A stretch of 64,000 nt of DNA from Algoriphagus locisalis (GTDB lineage Bacteria; Bacteroidota; Bacteroidia; Cytophagales; Cyclobacteriaceae), in NCBI RefSeq assembly GCF_900116615.1, contig NZ_FPBF01000002.1, positions 620,001 through 684,000 of the forward strand, in the 5' to 3' direction. Shown here piece after piece: positions 37,089 to 45,417 of the stretch. The notes under the pieces are model-generated. The model did not search any database. It saw only the letters and a list, made by a program, of their open reading frames with translations, and was not told where the DNA came from. Each line of letters begins with the position of its first letter. Position 1 is the stretch's first letter. A program made the translations under genes and the position numbers.

Positions 37089-37272
37089 TGTTAACCACTG
37101 CGTTTACAGAGAGTAACACGGAGGGCACAAATTTAATAGTTGAACTGTTTTTCCAGAAGCTTGATTCATTCGTTTTATTTTGAAACCGATTTCTAAAAAG
37201 GGTGAAGCAACATAAATAAAAATCTAAAATTGCGCCCTTTGCGTAACCCTCTGTGTTCTCCGCGGCTAAACA
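37089..37272. repeat. Long imperfect inverted repeat (MITE-like) between hmuY and the NlpC/P60 gene
   Basis: Left arm about 37089-37132 and right arm about 37226-37272 are reverse complements with few mismatches; both carry the words CAGAG-GTAAC-C-GAGGGC and CCGCGG-type ends. About 90 nt separates them. It sits between convergent genes and reaches the stop of the NlpC gene; it may end transcription. Confidence 0.6.
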
Positions 37273-37273
37273 A

Positions 37274-37753
37274 TTAATCCAACACTCGTCTAGCAAATAA
37301 AAATGCCTTTGACCAGTAATTATTACTGAGATAATCCTCCGAAACCCCAAGGGAAGTAGATGAGTGAATAAATCGAACATCTCCACGCGAGGTCTCCGTC
37401 ACAATTCCGGAGTGAGTAACTTGCTTTCTCCTTTTGCCTGTGGCAAAAAACAGTACGTCTCCTGGCTTGATTTCATTTGTACGAATGCTTTTGCCCATTT
37501 TACTTTGATCCGCTGAGATTCTAGGCATCGTAACTCCCACAGAATAAAAAGAATGATAAACCAAGGCAGAGCAATCCATGCCTGCTCGAGTGGTGCCCCC
37601 ATAGCGATAAGGAGTTCCTATATAACTTCTGGCGGTCTGGATCACAGTATTAAAAGGCTCACTGGCAGCTTTTCGTTTGGATGCGCAGGAAGTCGCAAGC
37701 ATCAATCCCAAAACAAGAAAAAAAGCGGTAAAACGGAATTCTTTGCGCAGCAT
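37274..37753 (-). CDS. NlpC/P60 family cell-wall hydrolase, lipoprotein
   Basis: A protein of about 159 residues with a type II signal peptide (lipobox LATSC, Cys near 23) and an NlpC/P60 domain. The catalytic Cys is in RAGMDCSALVYHS, the His in KQVTHSGIV, with a later polar residue in FIHSSTS. It cuts peptide stems of peptidoglycan (often gamma-D-Glu-DAP bonds). I place the start at the ATG 37753, which gives the lipoprotein signal; the ATG at 37801 adds 16 codons that do not fit a signal peptide. Confidence 0.88.
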   Translation of the reverse strand: MLRKEFRFTAFFLVLGLMLATSCASKRKAASEPFNTVIQTARSYIGTPYRYGGTTRAGMDCSALVYHSFYSVGVTMPRISADQSKMGKSIRTNEIKPGDVLFFATGKRRKQVTHSGIVTETSRGDVRFIHSSTSLGVSEDYLSNNYWSKAFLFARRVLD

Positions 37754-37859
37754 AGTGGTTTTTGTTCCTTCAAGTATAAGATGAAGCCGATCAGGAATCA
37801 ACCTTTTTTCATCAAAAATGAGAATCGTTTTGGTAACTTAACGAGCGAAACCAGAGATT

Positions 37860-38099
37860 ATGAGTAAAGAAGAATTCGCCAACCTTCCTTTTCACAAAAA
37901 AATAGCTACCCTCTACACAGAAGGCACTTTCGTGGTGGGCATTCGCTATTATAAGCACAAGGTGAATTTGTATTTGCTTGAAAATGAATATGTCGAGGTC
38001 TTCTACAATCACAAACAAGACAAAATCGATAAGATTGACTTTTTGCCACGGGATCATACTCGAATGAAATTCTATCTGGATCAGATAAAGTTGGCGTGA
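37860..38099 (+). CDS. Conserved small protein of unknown function (79 aa)
   Basis: A soluble protein of 79 residues without signal peptide, rich in Lys, Tyr and aromatic strands (VVGIRYYKHKVNLYLLENEYVEVFYNHKQD, positions 25-54 shown in outline: alternating hydrophobic and charged residues). It looks like a small beta-sheet protein and has the look of a conserved Bacteroidota protein, but I cannot name a family. It is divergent from the NlpC gene. Codon use is normal. The stop (38099) overlaps the start of a longer frame that I reject, because that frame is made of repeat DNA. Confidence 0.6.
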   Translation: MSKEEFANLPFHKKIATLYTEGTFVVGIRYYKHKVNLYLLENEYVEVFYNHKQDKIDKIDFLPRDHTRMKFYLDQIKLA

Positions 38100-38134
38100 A
38101 ATTTCCCGCAGAGAAAACCAATTTGCATAGAATC

Positions 38135-38262
38135 GTTTACCGCAGATCCACGCAGAAAAACAACGCTGATTTGCGCGGATTTTTGATGGAATATATTCGC
38201 TCTGTTGTTTTCCAAGATCCGCGACAATCTGCGGGAGTTATCTGCGAACATCTGCGGGAAAT
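38135..38262. repeat. Long imperfect inverted repeat built of CGCAGAT words
   Basis: Left arm 38135-38183 and right arm 38214-38262 are reverse complements with scattered mismatches; loop about 30 nt. Each arm has CGCAGA/ATCTGCG words about 10-13 nt apart. A further partial copy starts at 38101. It lies between the 79-aa gene and ddl. Confidence 0.65.
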
Positions 38263-38335
38263 AGCCAGGAAAGGAATCAGTCCAGTGGTAAATCCCAAAA
38301 AATTCAAGTAATTCGCAGTGTTAAGTCAACTAGCT

Positions 38336-39319
38336 ATGAAGAGAAAAATTGCCCTGGTGACAGGTGGATATACTGGAGAATCTGTGATTTCCCTGAAAAG
38401 TGCAGCTGTGGTGGAAAAAACCATTGACCGTAATCTATACGACGTTTACAAAATCCTGATTTATCCTGGAGATTGGCATTTTCTTTCCATTTCCGGAGAA
38501 AAAATCCCTGTGGATCTCAATGACTTCAGCATCAGGATTGGAGATGATAAAATCACCTTCGATGGAGTATTTAATATCCTTCATGGTTCCCCCGGAGAAG
38601 ATGGTAAACTCGCAGGCTATTTTGATATGATCGGTCTTCCATACACTACCTGTGACCAGCTTAGCTCTGCTATCACGATGAACAAGGGCTACACCAAAGC
38701 TATTGTGGACGACATCGAGGAACTTCATATTGCCAAATCACTACAGCTTTTTGAGAACTCTGCTGCCAATCTCAAGCGTGTGGAGAATGAGTTGACCTTA
38801 CCGCTCTTTATCAAGCCAAACAATGGAGGGAGCTCGATAGGTATGTCCAAAGTAAAAACCTGGGAGGAATTACCTGAAGCCTTGGAAAAAGCTTTTGCTG
38901 AAGACAAACAGGTGCTAGTAGAAGAATTCGTATCCGGTCGCGAATTTTCAATCGGATGCTACAAAGGAAAGGGAGAAATCACCGTCCTTCCAGCTACAGA
39001 GATCGTAAGCAGCAAGGAATTTTTTGACTTCGAAGCCAAATATGTAGCCGGAGTAACAGAGGAGATCACACCAGGTCGCCAAAGCGAAGAAGAAGTAGCG
39101 CGAGTAAACCGCATAATCGCTAAGATCTACGAAAAACTAAACTGCAAAGGAGCGATCAGAGTAGATTACTTCCTTCAAAATGAAACAGGTAAATTTTATT
39201 TTATCGAAGTAAACACGGTTCCTGGACAAACGGAAACCAGTTTGATTTCCCAGCAAATCAAGGCAATCGGAATGGAAGTAAAGGACTTTTACACGGAGCT
39301 TATTGAAGAGATGTTTTAG
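38336..39319 (+). CDS. ddl: D-alanine--D-alanine ligase
   Basis: An ATP-grasp enzyme of about 327 residues that makes D-Ala-D-Ala for peptidoglycan. N-terminal RKIALVTGGYTGESVISLKSA carries the substrate-binding loop; LHGSPGEDGKLAGYFD, LPLFIKPNNGGSSIGMSKV, VEEFVSGREFSIGCY and YFIEVNTVPGQT are the further Ddl signatures, with the metal ligand in EVN. The ATG at 38336 is preferred to a GTG six codons upstream. It is probably transcribed alone. Confidence 0.94.
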   Translation: MKRKIALVTGGYTGESVISLKSAAVVEKTIDRNLYDVYKILIYPGDWHFLSISGEKIPVDLNDFSIRIGDDKITFDGVFNILHGSPGEDGKLAGYFDMIGLPYTTCDQLSSAITMNKGYTKAIVDDIEELHIAKSLQLFENSAANLKRVENELTLPLFIKPNNGGSSIGMSKVKTWEELPEALEKAFAEDKQVLVEEFVSGREFSIGCYKGKGEITVLPATEIVSSKEFFDFEAKYVAGVTEEITPGRQSEEEVARVNRIIAKIYEKLNCKGAIRVDYFLQNETGKFYFIEVNTVPGQTETSLISQQIKAIGMEVKDFYTELIEEMF

Positions 39320-39537
39320 ACTCTCGGAGGTCAGTGAAACACTCAGTTTCTAGGTGCATTCGCAGCTTGGAACAGTCTTTGGGCAATTGTAAGTCAAATA
39401 CAAAAGTATTTGGCTGAGCCTACACTTGTCCCCGTGAAAGGCCAATAACAGCAATAATCTGATGAGCCCTTGTGAAAGTTTTTTCTCAGAGCGGGGATAG
39501 TACAACTCAGCAAGTGATCCAACTAAACCCGAAGGAA

Positions 39538-40038
39538 ATGAAGAATTATTTGCTATTATCCTCCCTACTCGCAGTGATTTTTGGCTGCGGACCGACAGAA
39601 ACTCAACAAAACGATATGACAGAACTAGTAACCGAATGGAAAAGCACCTCAGCCAAAGCTATTAGTCTGTACGAGGAAGTGGGGGATAAGAACTATGTGG
39701 TCAATAGCACTGAATCAGAGGGCAACGAAGAAGAAATGGGCATGATCACCTACAACAATCAGGAAACTAGCTGTGAGGCAGCCTATGAAAGTTTGAATAC
39801 CTCCATGGGTGAATTTATAGCCACTTGGAAAGAGCAGTCGCAAAAAGTAGATGACCTGACCAGCAGTATGTCCACCGGAAAATGGTCGGATGAGGATCAG
39901 GAACTGATGGAATCTCTGAAGCAGGAAAGAGCCCAAAAAGACACACAAATCGAGCAATGGAAAGAGGAGCTAAAGCAACTCAATCAGCAGTGCGGACTAG
40001 ACACGGAAGCCCTAGTAATCCAGGAGCAAGAAAGCTAA
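39538..40038 (+). CDS. Small lipoprotein with coiled-coil C-terminus, unknown function
   Basis: About 166 residues. A lipobox is clear (AVIFGC, Cys near 17), and the rest is helical and rich in Gln, Glu and Ser with a probable coiled coil at the end (DTQIEQWKEELKQLNQQ). I do not recognise a family. The start is the ATG at 39538, preceded by AAGGA, a rare good ribosome-binding site for this genome. A hairpin terminator follows. The 218 bp between ddl and this gene show no other gene. Confidence 0.6.
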   Translation: MKNYLLLSSLLAVIFGCGPTETQQNDMTELVTEWKSTSAKAISLYEEVGDKNYVVNSTESEGNEEEMGMITYNNQETSCEAAYESLNTSMGEFIATWKEQSQKVDDLTSSMSTGKWSDEDQELMESLKQERAQKDTQIEQWKEELKQLNQQCGLDTEALVIQEQES

Positions 40039-40057
40039 ATCAAGCTAAAAATCTTCA

Positions 40058-40094
40058 GAAAAACCGTTTAGAATCAGTTCTGAGCGGTTTTTTT
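40058..40094 (+). terminator. Intrinsic terminator after the coiled-coil lipoprotein gene
   Basis: Stem AAAACCG/CGGTTTT with an inner AGAA/TTCT pairing, followed by T residues (TTTTTTT) on the plus strand. It overlaps the end of the antisense gene remnant at 40074. Confidence 0.8.
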
Positions 40095-40286
40095 GTTAGT
40101 ACCCTGCTGACTGTACAACCCAGAGCGATCCCAAACATATTCCTTTAGGCCATGCCGCTTTCTGAGTATAGGATAAAAGTAAAACTGATTGTTTCTAAAT
40201 TCTGCAAATTGTTCTTCGAGAGTTTTTGCTTGAGAAAGTGTAGCTTCTAGCTGCTTTTCACCAGGAAAGGTAGGATAGTTAAAATC
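40074..40286 (-). pseudogene. Remnant: C-terminal copy of the CarboxypepD_reg protein at 43484
   Basis: About 71 codons whose translation (FNYPTFPGEKQLEATLSQA, then FAEFRNNQFYFYPI and HGLKEYVWDRSGLY) is nearly the same as the C-terminus of the 479-aa protein encoded at 43484-44923. DNA identity over about 175 bp is high (near 90 percent by eye). There is no start, signal or N-terminal domain; the metK terminator lies where the rest of the gene should be. The frame has no stop, so the copy is recent. It is a truncated duplicate. Confidence 0.78.
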
Positions 40287-40302
40287 AGCTAAGACTTTCA
40301 AT

Positions 40303-40332
40303 AAAAAAGCCTCCCAAAAATTCAGGAGGCTT
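40303..40332 (-). terminator. Intrinsic terminator of metK
   Basis: An 8-bp stem AAGCCTCC/GGAGGCTT (40307-40314 with 40325-40332) followed by six T residues on the minus strand. Confidence 0.85.
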
Positions 40333-40338
40333 GATATG

Positions 40339-41592
40339 TTACAATCCAAATGCGGATTTGATTCGATCTACGTAATCCAATTTTTCCCATGTAAACAACT
40401 CTACATCGAGTTTGATCTCATCTCTGTACGGAGAATAGAAAGTCTTGGTCACAAACTCGTTAGTTCTTCCCATATGACCATAGGCTGCCGTTTCCTCATA
40501 GATGGGATTTCTTAGCTTCAGTCTTTGCTCGATGGCATAAGGACGCATATCGAAGAGCTCCTCTATTTTCTTTGCGATAGCTCCATCATTCATATCCACC
40601 TTGGCAGTACCGTAAGTATTGATATAAATACCCATTGGCTTGGCTACACCAATAGCGTATGAAACCTGTACGAGGACTTCATCCGCTAGGCCAGCAGCCA
40701 CCATATTTTTAGCAATATGACGGGTAGCGTAAGCTGCAGAGCGGTCAACTTTTGATGGATCTTTTCCGGAGAATGCTCCTCCACCGTGAGCGCCTTTTCC
40801 GCCATAGGTATCTACGATGATTTTTCTACCTGTCAAACCTGTATCCCCGTGCGGTCCACCGATAACAAACTTTCCGGTTGGATTGATGTGATATTTAATC
40901 TCAGAAGTAAATAGCTTCTGGATTTCTGGCTTTAGCTTAGCAATTACCCTTGGAATCAAAATCTCGATAATATCAGACTTGATTTTGGCAAGCATAGCTT
41001 CTTCCTCGTCAAAATCATCGTGCTGGGTAGAAACCACTATAGTATCAATTCTCTGCGGCACATTTTCGTCAGAATATTCTATAGTCACCTGCGCTTTGGA
41101 GTCAGGACGGATATAGGTGATATCCTTATTTTCTCTTCTCAACTCAGCCAATTCGCGCAGGATCATATGCGAAAGATCCAATGCCAACGGCATGTAATTC
41201 TCAGTTTCGTTGGTGGCATAGCCGAACATCATTCCCTGATCACCTGCACCTTGCTCCTCTGGACTTTGACGAACTACGCCTTGATTAATTTCAGAAGACT
41301 GCTCGTGAATCGCCGAAAGCACGCCACAAGAATTCCCCTCAAACATGTACTCGCTCTTCGTATAACCGATTCTATTGATCACGTCACGGGCGATTTTCTG
41401 CACATCTAGATAAATATCAGAATTCACCTCGCCTGCCAAAATCACCTGACCGGTGGTCACGAGCGTTTCACAGGCTACTTTAGAGTTTGGGTCGAAGGCT
41501 AAAAAATTGTCAATTAACGCGTCAGAAATTTGATCTGCGATTTTATCTGGATGCCCCTCAGACACTGACTCTGAGGTGAATAAATATGCCAT
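40339..41592 (-). CDS. metK: S-adenosylmethionine synthase
   Basis: A protein of about 417 residues beginning [20 protein letters not shown], the methionine/ATP site. [16 protein letters not shown] and the late [20 protein letters not shown]-loop-like motif confirm MetK, which makes SAM from methionine and ATP. The ATG at 41592 is the family start; the longer frame adds 28 hydrophobic codons with no homology. It has a promoter box 37 nt upstream and a terminator. It supplies SAM for the siroheme methyltransferase and DNA methylase nearby, as for the whole cell. Confidence 0.96.
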   Translation of the reverse strand: MAYLFTSESVSEGHPDKIADQISDALIDNFLAFDPNSKVACETLVTTGQVILAGEVNSDIYLDVQKIARDVINRIGYTKSEYMFEGNSCGVLSAIHEQSSEINQGVVRQSPEEQGAGDQGMMFGYATNETENYMPLALDLSHMILRELAELRRENKDITYIRPDSKAQVTIEYSDENVPQRIDTIVVSTQHDDFDEEEAMLAKIKSDIIEILIPRVIAKLKPEIQKLFTSEIKYHINPTGKFVIGGPHGDTGLTGRKIIVDTYGGKGAHGGGAFSGKDPSKVDRSAAYATRHIAKNMVAAGLADEVLVQVSYAIGVAKPMGIYINTYGTAKVDMNDGAIAKKIEELFDMRPYAIEQRLKLRNPIYEETAAYGHMGRTNEFVTKTFYSPYRDEIKLDVELFTWEKLDYVDRIKSAFGL

Positions 41593-41628
41593 AAATAAAT
41601 GTTGGTAATGCGTAATTTTAAGGAAGCC

Positions 41629-41636
41629 CAAAAATA
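41629..41636 (-). promoter_or_regulatory. Probable -7 box of the metK promoter
   Basis: TATTTTTG on the minus strand matches TAnnTTTG. No clear -33 TTTG lies at the right distance. The predicted leader is about 30 nt, too short for a SAM riboswitch. Confidence 0.45.
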
Positions 41637-41771
41637 CGGGAACTAGGGGAAATAAAAAATTGAAAAACACGGTCAATAGTAAAGTAGGATAATTTTATCA
41701 CCTTAACCCAAAATACTTTAACTTATCACTACGTTTAGAGCTTACCATCATACATTAAACTTCTGAGCATC

Positions 41772-42386
41772 ATGAGAAATCTTCTTTATACAATTTTGAT
41801 ACTTCTGTTTTCAGGATGCTCTACAGAGATTGAAGATCCAGAACCCTTTGTGCCACTTCCCATCGGTCCAGGAGGATGTAACCCTAAAGACATTTGCTGC
41901 TTTGACCTGAGTGAGAAGTCTGGCGTTTATGATTTGTTTAGCAGCTGGGAGTTTGCAGGATTTCAGACCATCTCCAACGGTCATGAAACTTTAGACAACC
42001 TGACTTGCCTTGCTAGAAACGCAGTATTTGCACTTGGAGGGGAAGATTACGATAATCTATTCAAAGTAACGCTTCAGTTTTCTAATGAGGACTCTAAGAT
42101 CTCAGCATGTGAGAACTGGGCAGCTTTTAATCTCAGAACATTTTCAAATAAAATCACAGGTTGTTATTCCAGTAGCGAGGCAGGAAGTCTCTCAATGCTT
42201 ACTCCTGAAAAAGGGATAGAGTATATACCGAACTACGCTTCTACTACTTTGCCCGTATCAGTATTTGAAGATGATTTTTTGAAGGCAATCCAGTCTGTGG
42301 AATCGTATGAGATAAAAGGCAACAAACTTTATTTGAGCTCAAAAGGCATACGGGAAAAACTCCTTTTTATCGCAAATGAAAATTGA
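41772..42386 (+). CDS. Lipoprotein of unknown function with an N-terminal Cys cluster
   Basis: A 204-residue lipoprotein (lipobox LFSGC, Cys near 16), then an acidic Pro-rich linker and a Cys cluster (GGCNPKDICCFDL, about 35-47), and a beta-rich domain with two further Cys pairs (LTCLARN; SACENW; TGCYSS). The pattern resembles small META/HslJ-like periplasmic domains, but no family can be fixed. It converges with a CPBP protease gene. Its translation and codon use look normal. Confidence 0.6.
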   Translation: MRNLLYTILILLFSGCSTEIEDPEPFVPLPIGPGGCNPKDICCFDLSEKSGVYDLFSSWEFAGFQTISNGHETLDNLTCLARNAVFALGGEDYDNLFKVTLQFSNEDSKISACENWAAFNLRTFSNKITGCYSSSEAGSLSMLTPEKGIEYIPNYASTTLPVSVFEDDFLKAIQSVESYEIKGNKLYLSSKGIREKLLFIANEN

Positions 42387-42402
42387 CTTAATCGAAGAGG
42401 AC

Positions 42403-42516
42403 TTATTCTTTTTTATGATTATCCGCAATCTTGCCAGTAGCCATATTTCCTTTCTTAACCATAGGAAAGACAGCAGACAGCCTTGAAGCAAGTGGTATCC
42501 GAATCCTATGATACAT
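42403..42516 (-). CDS. Possible 37-residue protein
   Basis: A short frame in the gap between the lipoprotein and CPBP genes. It begins MYHRIRIPLASRLSAVFPM and ends with a polar KIADNHKKE. It has an ATG, basic first half and no stop codons, but no ribosome-binding site or promoter that I can point to. It may be a real small protein, the end of a decayed gene, or chance. Confidence 0.25.
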   Translation of the reverse strand: MYHRIRIPLASRLSAVFPMVKKGNMATGKIADNHKKE

Positions 42517-42578
42517 TTATAGTTTTACTGGTATAAAATCGGACAATAGATTCTATTTTAAAATTCTCTTATTCATGC

Positions 42579-43229
42579 TTACGGCTCATAAAAATAAACT
42601 GAAGGTATAATCAGAATCGCATTATAAACTCCATGAAATAAAATCGAATACCAAATGCCATGATTAAGACGAATATAACTGAGCATCAACCCGATAAAAA
42701 ACTGAGCTCCAACCAGAAGTGGTATCCAATAGAAATGAGACACAAAATCAAAATTGCTAAAATTCCCCAAATGGACCACCCCAAAGAAAATTGCTGAGGT
42801 GTAAACAACAAATTTGAGGTTTACTACCTCTTTCTGGCTCACACTAATTAACAAGAAAATCATATAAACTAAAAAAGCCACTAATAAAAACCATTGAGTA
42901 CTCATCACTAAAAATGACAAAATCATACTCCACCAAATTGAAGATTTTTTCAAATCAAGGTGAAGCCTGAAAATCGGCTCTTCTATCAAAGGCGCAAGCA
43001 AAATCCCCAAGGGTACGATCAACCACTTATTTATTTTAAATATTTCCTCAAACAGGGAGTCAAATTGATCGCCGATCAAATAATTCATTAAGAGCCCAAA
43101 TGGAATAACTAAGACGAGAGCAATGAGTAAAAAAGCAACCATACTCCTCGCTGACATTGGTGTATAGGATTCTGCTTTTACCGGATTTTTTGAAAAAGCG
43201 AGAAAATCTTGAAAAGTAGTTTGAAGCAT
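42579..43229 (-). CDS. CPBP family intramembrane metalloprotease (Abi/CAAX)
   Basis: A membrane protein of about 216 residues. The CPBP motifs are present: EEPIFR in APLIEEPIFRLHL (about 83-95; EExxxR) and FHGVYN in SILFHGVYNA (about 200; FHxxxN), which bind zinc. About seven hydrophobic helices. Substrates in bacteria include prenylated or secreted peptides; not known here. The start is the ATG at 43229; a TTG ten codons upstream is the alternative. A second CPBP gene is at 53168. Confidence 0.85.
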   Translation of the reverse strand: MLQTTFQDFLAFSKNPVKAESYTPMSARSMVAFLLIALVLVIPFGLLMNYLIGDQFDSLFEEIFKINKWLIVPLGILLAPLIEEPIFRLHLDLKKSSIWWSMILSFLVMSTQWFLLVAFLVYMIFLLISVSQKEVVNLKFVVYTSAIFFGVVHLGNFSNFDFVSHFYWIPLLVGAQFFIGLMLSYIRLNHGIWYSILFHGVYNAILIIPSVYFYEP

Positions 43230-43343
43230 TTGAAAGAGTTCTGTGTCAGTGAAAAACAATTAACATCCACTATTTACTAAAGAATACTTAGTCAACCAAT
43301 CTAAATTTGGTTTTTAAACGTTTTCTTCTCAAATATTAAGGAT

Positions 43344-43432
43344 AGAAATAAAACACCCGTAAATCCTAGCTATAAAAATCCTGCTGTCCATTTGCTTGCA
43401 TCAAAAAGTCCTAGAAAAAGGAAATCAATCCT
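43344..43432 (-). pseudogene. Decayed copy of the 73-aa membrane protein gene at 45004
   Basis: About 89 bp aligned with 45044-45132 (roughly 80 percent identity). Translation gives LGLFDASKWTAGF, then an in-frame TAG where the intact gene has Tyr, then LGFTGVLF; the intact copy has LGLFDVSKWTAGF and LGFACVLL. No start or end can be found. It sits directly downstream of the CarboxypepD_reg gene, as expected for one unit of an old tandem duplication. Confidence 0.75.
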
Positions 43433-43483
43433 ACAAAATGAAGTAGTCCAATAAAAATTAGCTCAGAAGTAATAGACTTTTTG

Positions 43484-44923
43484 TCAATATTTTGCAGGGT
43501 GTTGATAAAGTCCAGATCGATCCCAAACATATTCCTTTACGCCATGCCGCTTTTTGAGGATAGGATAAAGGTAAAATTGATTGTTCCTAAATTCTGCAAA
43601 TTGTTCTTCAAGAGGTTTGGCTTGAGAAAGTGTAGCTTCTAGCTGCTTTTCTCCTGGAAAGGAAGGATAGTCAAAATTCTCCCAGAAGCTAGGGTGATAT
43701 CGGGCTTTTCCAGAAATAAAAATCCAGCCATTATACAGATCAGTATGGTAGTTTATTGATCTATCAGAATAAACTCCTGCCACGTGGGCTTGATATTTCT
43801 CAGACAACTGTTGATTGTCTAGTATTTCCATGCTATAATCCATAGCATAAAGCTCTGCATATTCTTTAACCTCTCGGGTAATAGGGTTTTGCTCAGTTTG
43901 ATAACCAAAATCTGTATAGGTCATCTGGTAATTACCATAAGTAAATAGGTATTTACCATCTGAATCTCTTCTGAATTTTACGACAGCTTCTCTCTCCTTT
44001 TGTAAATAGACTTGTCCAACTTTATCATCCATCTCTCGCTCTGGAGGAAATTTCTGCTTGAGCTCCATCATATGAATCCCATAGTCCTCTTGATCGATAT
44101 AGATTATCGCATCCTCTAGTAAACCATACAGACTATAACCCCATCTAGAGGCACTACTTTTTACTCCATCATCTTTTGCCGTAATAGCCAAAACATAGAC
44201 TTGCCTATCCCCAATTTTTTTACCGCCAAGCAGTTCATATTCAAACCAATTAAGCTTGAAATCCCAAAGTCTATAAGGAAGGCTAGGGAAAATAAAATTC
44301 CCAATTGCTCCCCTCGGTCTTCCTGTTCTGGTCGTTAAAACCCCATATTCCGTTTTCTGAATATTACTTATGGCCATAAAACTATAATTATCCCCACTGG
44401 TATTTGGTTTTCTGGAATGCTTTTTATGATACCCTTCAGAATGCATGTACCCCTCCGCTCGAGTCAAACCCTGGATGGTGTCATTAGCCCAGATAAGTTC
44501 CCTGTAAAAAACTTCGATTTCATGTGCTTTAACGTACTGCGTATTTACAAGATTCTCCTTAGCGAGTTCCATTATTCTTTTAGGATGAAAATCCAAAACT
44601 ATAGCTTGGTCTAGCTCATATTCGCTGGGAATGATCTTTACTTGAATAGGGGGATTTTTCAGATCTTTTACGTAAATCTTAGTCGATTCATAGCCAATGT
44701 GCGAAAAGACCACCTCCATATTATCCTGGATATCAGCAGGCAATCGAAAATTAAAATCTCCATCTAGGTTACTTACTGTCCCTTTTCCAAGTTCGGTGAT
44801 TATGATATTGACAAAGGGAACTGGTTCTCCTGTAGCCAAATTGGTCACTTTTCCATTTACCAAAATTTGGGAATATCCAGTAACTGAAAACAAGAGGAGA
44901 ATCGAACAAAGAAATTGTTTCAT
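43484..44923 (-). CDS. Exported CarboxypepD_reg-like protein with a long C-terminal domain
   Basis: A 479-residue protein with signal peptide (MKQFLCSILLLFSVTGYSQ, 1-19), a carboxypeptidase regulatory-like beta-sandwich (about 20-110, VPFVNIIITELGKGTVSNLDGDF-type strand with the usual D-G-x-F) and a C-terminal region of about 360 residues. That region resembles the DUF5686-like part of surface proteins in Bacteroidota (many aromatic strands, GNYQMTYTDFGYQ). The role is unknown; it may be a periplasmic or outer-membrane part of a receptor. Its last 70 residues are duplicated at 40074. Confidence 0.65.
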   Translation of the reverse strand: MKQFLCSILLLFSVTGYSQILVNGKVTNLATGEPVPFVNIIITELGKGTVSNLDGDFNFRLPADIQDNMEVVFSHIGYESTKIYVKDLKNPPIQVKIIPSEYELDQAIVLDFHPKRIMELAKENLVNTQYVKAHEIEVFYRELIWANDTIQGLTRAEGYMHSEGYHKKHSRKPNTSGDNYSFMAISNIQKTEYGVLTTRTGRPRGAIGNFIFPSLPYRLWDFKLNWFEYELLGGKKIGDRQVYVLAITAKDDGVKSSASRWGYSLYGLLEDAIIYIDQEDYGIHMMELKQKFPPEREMDDKVGQVYLQKEREAVVKFRRDSDGKYLFTYGNYQMTYTDFGYQTEQNPITREVKEYAELYAMDYSMEILDNQQLSEKYQAHVAGVYSDRSINYHTDLYNGWIFISGKARYHPSFWENFDYPSFPGEKQLEATLSQAKPLEEQFAEFRNNQFYLYPILKKRHGVKEYVWDRSGLYQHPAKY

Positions 44924-45003
44924 TTCACATTTATTTGAGACTCAGCAAATAGAAACCTTGTTTTTCCGTCTGCTCATTAAAATAGCCATCCGCCACATAG
45001 CGA

Positions 45004-45225
45004 TCACCTATTTTCCCGAGAATCTTTTTTGGATTTCAATGCAAGTAATAAAACACACGCAAATCCTAGATAAATAAATCCTGCAGTCCATTTGCTCACA
45101 TCAAATAGCCCTAAAACAAGAAAATCATCCTCTATATCGGTAAATAGAAAAACATAAACGGAGTTCAATGCAAAAACAAGCATTAGAATCCAGAGAAACC
45201 CATTAGCGATTCTTTCCATCATCAT
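45004..45225 (-). CDS. Small two-helix membrane protein (73 aa), unknown function
   Basis: A 73-residue protein with two hydrophobic segments (GFLWILMLVFALNSVYVFLF and WTAGFIYLGFACVLLLAL) separated by an acidic DIEDDF loop, and a basic tail. No family is recognised. A decayed copy at 43344 shows that the gene was once present twice. Its ATG lies inside the end of the 50-aa gene upstream (23 bp overlap), so the two are likely translated together. Confidence 0.6.
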   Translation of the reverse strand: MMMERIANGFLWILMLVFALNSVYVFLFTDIEDDFLVLGLFDVSKWTAGFIYLGFACVLLLALKSKKDSRENR

Positions 45226-45355
45226 TATCTACTAATTCATGGGATGGTTCACCTCTTAGTCCTCTTTTGAATTCATCCCAGTTTGCAAAAAAGTAAGATG
45301 AAACTAAAAAGGAAACTGTAAATACTAAAGCTTTAACAAGCGAAGAATTCTTCAT
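45203..45355 (-). CDS. Small membrane-anchored peptide (50 aa)
   Basis: A 50-residue protein beginning MKNSSLVKALVFTVSFLVSS with one hydrophobic helix, then YFFANWDEFKRGLRGE and an acidic tail. The NWDEFKRGLRG part resembles a short motif seen in many small exported Bacteroidota proteins; I have no name for it. The gene is too short for usual gene-finding and may be unannotated. It overlaps the 73-aa gene by 23 bp, which supports a two-gene unit. Confidence 0.5.
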   Translation of the reverse strand: MKNSSLVKALVFTVSFLVSSYFFANWDEFKRGLRGEPSHELVDNDDGKNR

Positions 45356-45417
45356 GCCATTGACTTTAAAATGAAAAACTATTTCAATTTAAAAAATTAG
45401 TCAATAGCTGCAAAAAA

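Noticed and set aside
36874..37386. 170-codon minus-strand frame across the end of hmuY
   Set aside because: It overlaps hmuY and the NlpC gene in antisense and passes through repeat DNA.
38096..38311. 71-codon open frame between the 79-aa gene and ddl
   Set aside because: It is made of the CGCAGAT inverted repeat and has no protein-like composition.
41593..41771. SAM riboswitch before metK
   Set aside because: The gap leaves too short a leader and shows no multi-helix structure.
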